Shown here in pieces: positions 38,341 to 49,600 of a DNA stretch of 64,000 nt (its first letter is position 1; the number at the start of each line of letters is the position of its first letter). The DNA is taken from contig NC_059508.1 of the NCBI RefSeq assembly GCF_914767665.1, forward strand, positions 682,001 through 746,000, read 5' to 3'. A model generated the notes under the pieces. The model searched no databases, was not told where the DNA came from, and saw only the letters and a program-made list of their open reading frames with translations. Made by a program: the position numbers and the translations under genes. The stretch comes from Harmonia axyridis. Taxonomy: Eukaryota > Arthropoda > Insecta > Coleoptera > Coccinellidae.

Positions 38341-40221
38341 ATCAATTTAATAATGGCCTCCTTCAATAATGTACAGTGCATCCCATTTTGGGTGAGACTG
38401 CCAGGTTTCTCGCTTGTTATTTTAGATAGAGCCTTGCGGTTTTCACGTTCCTGTCCTACTTTTTTGTGAAACTCAAGTTGGTCTTATCAGATTTTGCATA
38501 ACTGTTTCCGTTCAAGAGATACAGGGTGATTTTAGAAATTGATACTTTTCGGACCCCTCCTTTATCTCCGAAGTTATTAGAAATAATGCTGAGGTAAAAA
38601 CTACGTCTGAATCAGAATTCTGTGTAGAATCCAGTGGCGTACTCAATATTTTTTTCGGGGTATGGTTTTGAAGATTCAACACAAACCTATATTTTTTTTT
38701 AATGGAACACCCTATAAATCATTACTTCGTTAAATTCGTTATTTTTTTCCCTTCAAAATGATACATGACACTATATAGGTAGGATGGTCAGAAATGTTTA
38801 AAAAACACTAAAATATCAAATAATGATGATTTTTTGTTAATGAGCAATGGATTTCCCATATGAAAAAAAAGTTCAATTTGAAAATTTTAATTTGTTAATT
38901 TTATAAATAGTAGAGTAAGCAAACAAAGATAATACACTCATCACTAACATGAAAAACAAAACGTAGGTACCTACCTAATAGCAACAAATAAATAATACAA
39001 AAATTCATGGGATGCACCGTACAGTGCATCCCATTTTGGGTGAGACAGCCAGGTTTCTCGCTGGTTATTTAAGATAGAGCCTTGCGGTTTTCACGTTCCT
39101 GTCCTACTTTTTCGTGAAACTCAAGTTGGTCTAATCAGATTCTACATAACTGTTTCCGTTCAAAAGATACAGGGTGATTTTGGAAATTGATACTTTTCGG
39201 ACCCCTTCTTTATCTCCGAAGTTATTAGAAATAATGCTGAGGTAAAAACTACGTCTGAATCAGAATTCTGCGTAGAATCCAGTGGCGTACTCGATTTTTT
39301 TTTTCGGGGTATGGTGTTGAAGATTCAACACAAACTTATGTTTTTTTCAATGGAACACCATGTGTATCATTACTTCGTTGAATTCGTTATTTTTTTCCCT
39401 TCAAAATGATATATGACACTATGTAGGTAGGAGGTTCAGAAATGTTAAAAAAACACTAAAACGTCAAATAATGATGATTTTTTTGTAAATAGGCCATGAA
39501 TTTTCTATGTTTCAATAAGAGGATTATTACTTTCGATTTTTAAAAGTAGTAGGTCATTGATGACACAAACATCCTTGTTGTTATTATGGCTACTATGCAT
39601 TTGGGAGCATTGTTTTATCAAGTAGGCATTGGAGGGAAAAAACCAATCTGATCTAGCTGTCATCGCTATAAATTATTGTTATCATTATTGATTCTTCTTT
39701 TCTATGGGAAATCCATTGCCCATCAACAAAAAATCATCATTATTTGATGTTTTAGTGTTTTTTTAACATTTCTGAACCTCCTACCTACATAGTGTCATAT
39801 ATCATTTTGAAGGGAAAAAAATAACGAATGCAACAAAGTAATGATACACATGGTGTTCCATTAAAAAAACATAAGTTTGTGTTGAATCTTCAACAACATA
39901 CCCCGAAAAAAAAAATCGAGTACGCCACTGGATTCTACGCAGAATTCTGATTCAGACGTAGTGTTTTACCTCAGCATTATTTCTAATAACTTCGGAGATA
40001 AAGAAGGGGTCCGAAAAGTATCAATTTCCAAAATCACCCTGTATCTTTTGAACGGAAACAGTTATGCAGAATCTGATTAGACCAACTTGAGTTTCACGAA
40101 AAAGTAGGACAGGAACGTGAAAACCGCAAGGCTCTATCTTAAATAACAAGCGAGAAACCTGGCTGTCTCACCCAAAATGGGATGCACTGTACATTATTGA
40201 AGGAGGCCATTGTTAATTTGA
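38341..40221. mobile_element. Compound inverted-repeat element with three copies of a 0.48-kb arm
   Basis: The outer ends, 38341-38370 (taatggcctccttcaataat) and 40193-40221 (its complement), define one unit. Copy A (about 38371-38865) and copy B (about 39019-39510) are direct repeats starting gtacagtgcatcccattttg. Copy C (about 39700-40192) is inverted, so B and C make a near-perfect stem of about 490 bp with about 190 bp of loop. No coding capacity. Confidence 0.8.
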
Positions 40222-40964
40222 TGCCTGTTGTATATTTTCTCATTAATATTCTTTTGCTTTCTCTTCGTCACATCTCATTTGCAGATGATGTCGTTTACAT
40301 TGACGAATTGACAGAATATGATTAAGAAATTCAACAGTCTGTTTTAGATCTTACGATGGAAATGAAAGCTTCATTAACTTCTGTTTATTAATAATTTTTC
40401 ACGAATTTCGCTATATTATAAACTCCTTCCTTCCCTTCTAATCCATTGTATCAAATGATGAACCTTTGGAATTGTTCTAAGAATGATACTCTTCTTGGCA
40501 TATTTCAAATTTTACAATTTTTGTGAATTATTATATTGTAATTATTTTCGCCTCCTCGTTTTCATTATGAACTCAAGTCAAAACACTGTATCGGGTGTCC
40601 CAAATTCGTTGTCTAGTGGGGGATCTTAGAATCCTTTTGAGCTAGGAAAAAATGAATGGCACATTTTCGGGCTCAATTTTTGAGAGAACCACAATTTCAT
40701 TAATTTTTTTCCATAATAATCTCAATAACTTATGACTCGTTGAATTTTTACCCAAATTATATGTGATCATGTTGCTAAAATTGTCATCAAATAAGCTATC
40801 TAATGATGCAATAATATACAGGATAAGCCATTTGAAATAAGAAAGTGGTAAGATTCCAGTGTAACCGGAAGTTGTAGAGATCTGAAAATATTTAAGGAAT
40901 AAAGATCATTGTCTCAAACCCCAATATGAGAATTTTGTTTTTAGTTTCTTTCTGGGTTTTCACA
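40222..40964. other. Spacer with partial repeat, no gene seen
   Basis: Contains a partial copy (about 40780-40964) of the repeat unit described for 40965-43490; otherwise nothing recognised. Confidence 0.4.
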
Positions 40965-43490
40965 GACACACTCCACACAGTTATAAATTGCGGTTTTTCC
41001 TCATTTAAGGTTCTTCCTCGATAGCTCTTAAAGTATTCATTTCAGGTATAGGGCTTGCATAAGTAACCCCCACGATTTTTTTACGTAGAATCGACTGAAA
41101 TAATGAAAAATATATGTTCTAATATGAAAATTTTGAGTTTTGATGAATATGAGTTGTCCAAGTTCATGAACAGATTGTACATTTTTGGTCCAAACCGCAA
41201 ACAGTCCTATAATACTACGTATTTGCCGAATCGCAAAAAAATATTTTCGAAAAAAGTTCTTTCTGCCGAAAAATTCCGAAAAATATGAGTCCTCATTGCC
41301 ACCATTTTTTCCATAAGAATCCCATTAACTTATGAACCTTTGATTTTTTACCAAAGGTATGGCATATTGCCGAAATTATCGTCAAAAAAGCTATCTAATG
41401 ATGCGATAATATACAGGGTGTGCCATTTGAAATAACGAAGTAGAAGTCTGTTTCCAGTATAACCGGAAATTGTAGAGATCTGAAAATATTTTAGGGAGAA
41501 AGATCATCGCCTCAAACCCTATAACCCTAATGTGCAAATTGTCAGCTCAAAATTATGATTAGTTTTCCATAAACATCTAATAGGCATTTCCTGTGAATCA
41601 CCCTGTATATGCTTGTGATCTTCAACAAATAGGGGCATGATTGACGAGTGCAAAATCACCAGACGAGTATTTTAGAATTTTAGATTTTATTCGATTAGGT
41701 ATTCTGATTTCAGAGGAAAGCGGACTTTACAATTGTTCAGGAATAAAACCAACTAATTTGGGGGGATTATTAGGAAAATTATGAATTATCCTGAATAATA
41801 TCGCAAGACTTATTCGCCGCCGAGGAATAAAATGGTGTGGTCATTTCTTTGTGACGAATTTATTTGAAGCCTTATAGACGGCAGTTAATGCATATTTCCG
41901 ACTATCCAGTAATTGTAATAAAAAAGTGACTAATGCAGAATGAAGGCAATGAACTCTAGACGGTATGCATGCACTAACATGTGTTCTTCGAACTTTTACA
42001 CCAGGCATCAATTCATTTATTGCATTCATAATGTTTATATATTCTAATCGGCCACTTGTATTGAAAACTCGGATTTAATATGTTTCCAATTCATTGAAAT
42101 TGTATAAAGGGAAGATTAAATGGGCACTGAGAGAAATCAAGGTAGTGAACTCTACTATTAGTCATTATACAGGGTGATTCACCGGTATGGCCTATTAGAA
42201 GTTTATGAAAAACTAATCATAATTTAGAGCTGAAAGTTTGCATATTGGAGTTTGAGACAATGATCTTTCTCCCTAAAAAATTTTCAGATCTCCACAACTT
42301 CCGGTTATACCGGAAACAAACTACTACTTCCTTATGTCAACTGACACACCCAGTATATTATTGCATCATTAGATAGTTTTTTTTTTCACGACAATTTCGG
42401 CCATGAGCCATACCTTGGTTGAAAACTTTTACGGTTCATGAGTTAATGGGATTCTTAAGAAAAAATTGTGTCGGTTAGGACTCACATTTTTTTTCAATAT
42501 TTCGGCAGAAAAAGCTTATTGCGAAAAAAATTTTTCTTTCTTGATTTTCGAAATACGTAGTAATAACACTGTATAGTGGGGGTTACTTAAGCAAACTCTA
42601 TACCTAAAATAAATACTTTGAGAGATATCGAGGAAGAAATTCAAATGAGGAAAAACCACAATTTATAACTGTGTGGAGTGTGTCTGTGACTTTCCGGAAA
42701 ACACAGAAAGAAACTAAAATTTAATTTTTCCATAACTAAATTTGACACTCAAAAAATGTAATGAATTCGTAATTGAAAATTGTATTGGTTGATGGATTTC
42801 TTAACAATCCCAACGAAAAATTAACTATAATTCTAGAAATGTCCAATTGAGTTATCCGAACTTCGATGTTTTGTTTTCCGGAAGTCACAAACAACTCCAC
42901 ACAGTTATAAATTGCGGTTTTTTCTCATTTAAAGTTCTTTCTCTTTGCTTAAGTAACCTCCACTATTTTAGGACGTACAATCGACTGAAATAATAAAAAG
43001 AATAGGTTCTAATTTGAAAATCTTGAGTTTCGATGAATTTCAGTTGTCCAAGTCATGATTTTCTCATGAAGACCCTGTATATTCTTGTTCCAAACTGCAA
43101 AAAATCTTATAATACTACGTATTTGCAGAATCGAAAAAGAAAAAAAAATTTTTTGGTGAAAAATTCGAAAAAATGTGTCCTCATTGCCACCATTTTTTTC
43201 ATAAGAATCCCATTAACTCATGAACCGTTGAGTTTTTACCCAAGGTATGGCATATTGCCGAAATTGTCGTCAAAAAGCTATCTATTGTTGCACTAATATA
43301 CTGGGTATGCCATTTGAAAAAAAGAAGTAGTAGTCTGTTTCCGGTATAACCGGATGTTGTAGAGATCTAAAAATATTTTAGAGAGAAAGATCATTGTCTC
43401 AAACCCCAATATGCAAATTTTCAACTCAAAATTATGACTAGTTTTCCATAAAAGTCTAATAGTCCATCCCGGTGAATCACCCTGTATTTA
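40965..43490. repeat. Three copies of a 0.55-0.65-kb repeat, the middle one inverted
   Basis: Copies at about 40965-41610 (plus), 42170-42700 (inverted) and 42895-43485 (plus). Each runs from ataaattgcggtttt(t/c)ctca through aagaatcccattaac and the tatacagggtgtgcc and ccggttatac words to a caccctgta end. Copies 1+2 or 2+3 could pair as long hairpins. No ORF with a domain was found inside. Confidence 0.7.
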
Positions 43491-46085
43491 CATTATGTTT
43501 CTGTAATAAAACTACAAACACTAATTAATTAATAATTGATTCACATCTGCGTACGTTTAAATTTTTGCGTGTTTGTTCTAATCTGCCCGGATATCTGAAG
43601 TTCCTAATTTTGAATCGAGCATAATTTAAAATTATTGGATTTGAGCTCAAAATGAATACTATCCATCCTTCCGCCGTGTCTCAGGTGTCCCAAATTTTAT
43701 AAACATGAAAGAAAAACATTCTACAGGCACTTTTTTCAGTATAGAATCCATTGGTTTAATGATTTTTTTTCCATTGGTTCTGATTTATTTTTGCCTAATA
43801 AACTAATTACATCGCTGAGGTATATAATACAATACAACCAGTGCGCGATATTAAATCAATAATATTCTTAAAATTGTTCTATGAGAGGTAGGTACATTAA
43901 ATAACTCAGGAAAAGAAAATGAAAATAAACATAGAAAATCATGAGCATTTATATGTCCAATCAGGTATGAATGAAAATGTAAACTATAAAAGTTTTCTAT
44001 AACAAATAAAATCGGCATTTTCCCTTTAAAAATATATAACACGATATATAAATTAGAAACAAATTCAATAAAAGTAAAAAACTTCAAAAGTATCAGTTTC
44101 AACCAAGAGCCTATCTCTTCATAATCTGTGAACTTCACTTAGGCCACATTTAAAGAACAACATTCATCAATTTGAAAATGTTCAAAGGTTGAACAAATCT
44201 GATAGTGCTAAATCCGGAGAGGTTGATGGTCACCGAATATTTTAATTATCTGAAATTCACAGATTATCAAAAATTGGTTTACTTTGTTGATTTGCCGTGT
44301 GAAACTGAAACTTATGAAGTTATGATGTATATTAGTGCAATTTCGGTACTTTCTGAATTTGATGTTCCGTTATTTCCTAACATCTATAAGTATCAAGCGA
44401 AATATCTTATCATTCTATGTTTCCATGTCATGTTAAATTCTTGTAAATTATCCTAATAATATGGAACCTTGGGGGTACACATTATGAAAACAAAGACATT
44501 CCGGGAAGTTTGTTCTCAGATTTGTGTTCAGAAGACCGAATTGAGTATCTATATTGTTGATCTCTTCATCTGATAACTACGTAAATTTTATTTTCTCAAT
44601 AGCTCACAAAATTATAGAATTCTAGCAGAAATCTACTATGTACTTGGTTGTTGATTTGATGTGGAATTATTTGAAAAATTTTCATGATTTCAAATTTGAA
44701 GATCTTCAAAGCTTCTGACTTCACATTAGTATAGGTACTTTTCACATTTTTTCATTATAAGTGGAAATATGACTCGTCATTTTATTTTTAGGATGGTTTT
44801 TCCAAACAACTATCTTAAAATGGTATTTGAAGGCAAAGCAAAGGTGGTAGTTTAAAGCAAAACCATTTTTTTTGGTGGTAAAACCAACTGGGCATTCAAC
44901 TGAATGAACTTAACAAATGTGAATTGAATAAATTTCTCAAACGAATTCACCAAAGTACTTTATTTTCTTCATTTGAAGATTCGTGATATTTTTTGGAGTA
45001 TACTTCAACAATTTCATGCTTACATTGGTTTTTCGTAACTTAAAAATAATTATTTTGGGGTCATTGTTTTGTGTGCTAGTTATATCACTAAGTAATGAGA
45101 GTAGAATAATATCAATTGATCGTGTCTTCTTCAAATAGAACAATCTGAACTTCATCTGTTTAAATATTGATAAATTAGAGATAATTCAAATCATAAATGG
45201 AAACATTCAAATTTCCAGCAACTCAGTACCTGATAAGAATTTTCGAATCGACGAAAACCTAAATTTTACCAAACAACTGAAGGTGTAATGTTATATACAT
45301 AAAAAATGCAATTGCACTTGTGTCAATACTCGTTATTAAATTCAACCACCAGATTATCTTTAGAGATCAAAGTCAATTCGATAAAGATAGTGGTAATTTC
45401 GATTATTAGGTACTCCAAGAACCTTCTGTACAATGAAGACGTTTTTGAAATTGCCACGAAAATGAGTTCATAATATACTTTCACTGAAATAAAATTACAG
45501 AAAAGGCTTTCTAAGCAGGTTGATTTGAAAGGAATGGATATTCATAGCATGTCCGAATCAAATTCCAGTTTAACACATAAGTGAAGTAAAAAACATCATA
45601 ATTGAAACACAAAGTAACCACGTCCATCCAAAGATAAATGCTTTTCAAAGCTTCCTCAATCTTGCATATCAAGTTACGTAATGTAAACCCCAACTACAAC
45701 ACGTCATAAGATATGGATGTACGAGAAGAATTTCACATCAACCTGAATTAAGAACACGTTGACAACTGCAGACGTAAGATTTTCTATTCCTGACACATTT
45801 ATCGCTTGAATAATGATACACCAACACAGAAGTTCGCATAAGCTGGTAAGTTGGAAGCTGGAAAGAATGACGATAAGGTGAATGATAGCGAAGTACTTCC
45901 ATGAAATTGAGAAGATATTTACTCACAGCTGACACTATCTTTGTTGGTCTATAGGTCTTCTGGGAAAAAAGTTAACAGTTCAATTTTTTATTTTATTGAA
46001 AGGAAGATGATTTCAAATGTGTATTTCAATCAATCTCCAAGAAAATTTCAATAATTCCCGAGTTACCTATTAGAGTTTACATCGG
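43491..46085. other. Spacer with unassigned hydrophobic ORFs
   Basis: The minus-strand ORF 43851-44138 (95 codons, hydrophobic, with FFTFIEFVSNLYIVLYIF) and plus-strand ORF 44205-44456 (83 codons) are the only notable open frames. Neither has a clear ATG-exon-intron structure or a family I can name. An odorant-receptor-like exon was considered for the former but is not supported enough to call. Confidence 0.3.
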
Positions 46086-46146
46086 AACACGTTGGATTCG
46101 AACCTAGGCAATCCACATAAAAGTTTCATTGCTAACCACTGACCAT
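46086..46146 (-). other. tRNA-like sequence (pseudo-tRNA or SINE head)
   Basis: The minus strand reads ggtcagtggttagcaatg (A-box-like) and then ggttcgaatcc (a perfect B box) about 33 nt further. The acceptor stem does not pair, so it is not a working tRNA gene. Probably a degenerate tRNA or tRNA-derived SINE. Confidence 0.5.
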
Positions 46147-46496
46147 AAATAAATAAAAGATTCATTGATTTCATAAGACATGAAATTATGTGTGAGACAA
46201 GTCAGAAAAAAAGAAAAGTTAACACAAATAATTATCAAATGTATCGTTTAAAAATTCACCAACAGTATAATAACAATTTCTTAACAATAAAGCTTTCACA
46301 CTCGCCTTGAATTCTCCAAGATCAGAGATCGAATATGGGAAGGTAAATGGTTAAATAATTTTATGTCCTGATATGTGACATATTTAATTTTCTTATTTTG
46401 TGTATTGGTAGGTATAAATAGTAATTCCCCACTTTCTGTAGGGTAATTATGAAAACTAGACAATTTTGTGATACTATTCTCTTTTTCCTTGATATA

Positions 46497-46641
46497 CAGG
46501 GTGTTTCACGAATGATTGTACAGGCCTTCAGGGCAGATGCAGGACATTTTGGTGAGTCTGAATCAGTGCTCGAAATATGTCCTAACTATATTAGCCTGCA
46601 TGGATCTTCATGAAAATTTGAGGGAATGAGTATAGGCCAAT
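46497..46641 (+). repeat. CAGGGTG-ended segment abutting the satellite array
   Basis: Starts atacagggtgtttcacgaat, the same terminal word as the inverted-repeat elements elsewhere, and runs directly into the first 477-bp monomer without a break. This suggests that the monomer derives from the interior of such an element. Confidence 0.55.
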
Positions 46642-49600
46642 GCCTAATATATGAAAATCGTTATATCTCCTGAATTATTCGTCACAGATCCCTCAAATAA
46701 AAACTTTTTCAAACTTCAAGTTCCGCTCTAAAACATAGTGGAGTTTCAAGTGCGTAGCTCATGGCCAGAAGAAGTGGCAGCTTCGGGAAAATTATCAATT
46801 TTTTCTTTCAAAGTTTCATATTTTTGCCTATAATTTATGAAATAATGTACTGACCGCACAACTGCAAGCATTTTCGTAATCTACATAGTCGAATCAATCA
46901 ATAAGATGACACAATATTCCCATGAAAGAACTTTTATTTTTCAAAAAATTTTTAAGGGTCAGGTATAGAAAATTTTACGAAAATTTTTGGACAAAAAATT
47001 TTTCAGGTGAGATCGAAATTCGGCTAATCAGAGATCGTAAATTATGACATCGCTCACCGATTCTTCGTAGAGCTCCCGGTTTTGGGGGAATTTGAACTCG
47101 AAATTTGGGAAAGAATTGAATTTGCCTCTTAAAATCGTTATATCTCCTGAATTATTCGTCACAGATCCCTCAAATAAAAACGTTTTCAAACTTCAAGTTC
47201 CGCTCTAAAACCTAGTGGAGTTTCAAGTGCGTAGCCAATGGCCAGAAGAAGTGGCAGCTTCGGGAAAATTATCAATTTTTTCTTTGAAAGTTTCATATTT
47301 TTGCCTATAATTTATGAAATAATGTACTAACCGCACAACTGCAAGCATTTTCGTAATCTACATAGTCGAATCAATCAATAAAATGACACAATATTCCCAT
47401 GAAAGAACTTTTATTTTTCAAAAAATTTTTGAGGGTCAGGTATAGAAAATTTTACGAAAATTTTTGGACAAAAAATTTTTCAGGTGAGATCGAAATTCGG
47501 CTAATCAGAGATCGTAAATTATGGCATCGCTCACCGATTCTTCGTAGAGCTCCCGGTTTTGGGGGAATTTGAAGACGAAATTTGGGAAAAAATTGAATTT
47601 GCCTCTAAAAATCGTTATATCTCCTGAATTATTCGTCACAGATCCCTCAAATAAAAACGCTTTCAAACTTCAAGTTCCGCTCTAAAACATAGTGGAGTTT
47701 CAAGTGCGTAGCTCATGGCCAGAAGAAGTGGCAGCTTCGGGAAAATTATCAATTTTTTCTTTGAAAGTTTCATATTTTTGCCTATAATTTATGAAATAAT
47801 GTACTGACCGCACAACTGCAAGCATTTTCGTAATCTACATAGTCGAATCAATCAATAAAATGACACAATATTCCCATGAAAGAACTTTTATTTTTCAAAA
47901 AATTTTTAAGGGTCAGGTATAGAAAATTTTACGAAAATTTTTGGACGAAAAATTATTCAGGTGAGATCGAAATTCGGCTAATCAGAGATCGTAAATTATG
48001 GCATCGCTCACCGATTCTTCGTAGAGCTCCCGGTTTTGGGGGAATTTGAAGACGAAATTTGGGAAAAAATTGCATTTGCCTCTAAAAATCGTTATATCTC
48101 CTGAATTATTCGTCACAGATCCCTCAAATAAAAACGTTTTCAAACTTCAAGCTCCGCTCTAAAACATAGTGGAGTTTCAAGTGCGTAGCTCATGGCCAGA
48201 AGAAGTGGCAGCTTCGGGAAAATTATCAATTTTTTCTTTGAAAGTTTCATATTTTTGCCTATAATTTATGAAATAATGTACTGACCGCACAACTGCAAGC
48301 ATTTTCGTAATCTACATAGTCGAATCAATCAATAAAATGACACAATATTCCCATGAAAGAACTTTTATTTTTCAAAAAATTTTTAAGGGTCAGGTATAGA
48401 AAATTTTACGAAAATTTTTGGACGAAAAATTTTTCAGGTGAGATCGAAATTCGGCTAATCAGAGATCGTAAATTATGGCATCGCTCACCGATTCTTCGTA
48501 GAGCTCCCGGTTTTGGGGGAATTTGAACTCGAAATTTGGGAAAAAATTGAATTTGCCTCTAAAAATCGTTATATCTCCTGAATTATTCGTCACAGATCCC
48601 TCAAATAAAAACGTTTTCAAACTTCAAGTTCCGCTCTAAAACATAGTGGAGTTTCAAGTGCGTAGCTCATGGCCAGAAGAAGTGGCAGCTTCGGGAAAAT
48701 TATCAATTTTTTCTTTCAAAGTTTCATATTTTTGCCTATAATTTATGAAATAATGTACTGACCGCACAACTGCAAGCATTTTCGTAATCTACATAGTCGA
48801 ATCAATCAATAAGATGACACAATATTCCCATGAAAGAACTTTTATTTTTCAAAAAATTTTTAAGGGTCAGGTATAGAAAATTTTACGAAAATTTTTGGAC
48901 AAAAAATTTTTCAGGTGAGATCGAAATTCGGCTAATCAGAGATCGTAAATTATGACATCGCTCACCGATTCTTCGTAGAGCTCCCGGTTTTGGGGGAATT
49001 TGAACTCGAAATTTGGGAAAGAATTGAATTTGCCTCTTAAAATCGTTATATCTCCTGAATTATTCGTCACAGATCCCTCAAATAAAAACGTTTTCAAACT
49101 TCAAGTTCCGCTCTAAAACCTAGTGGAGTTTCAAGTGCGTAGCCAATGGCCAGAAGAAGTGGCAGCTTCGGGAAAATTATCAATTTTTTCTTTGAAAGTT
49201 TCATATTTTTGCCTATAATTTATGAAATAATGTACTTACCGCACAACTGCAAGCATTTTCGTAATCTACATAGTCGAATCAATCAATAAAATGACACAAT
49301 ATTCCCATGAAAGAACTTTTATTTTTCAAAAAATTTTTGAGGGTCAGGTATAGAAAATTTTACGAAAATTTTTGGACAAAAAATTTTTCAGGTGAGATCG
49401 AAATTCGGCTAATCAGAGATCGTAAATTATGGCATCGCTCACCGATTCTTCGTAGAGCTCCCGGTTTTGGGGGAATTTGAAGACGAAATTTGGGAAAAAA
49501 TTGAATTTGCCTCTAAAAATCGTTATATCTCCTGAATTATTCGTCACAGATCCCTCAAATAAAAACGCTTTCAAACTTCAAGTTCCGCTCTAAAACATAG

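Noticed and set aside
46086..46146. Functional tRNA gene on the minus strand
   Set aside because: Good A and B box-like words, but the acceptor and anticodon stems do not pair. Kept only as tRNA-like.
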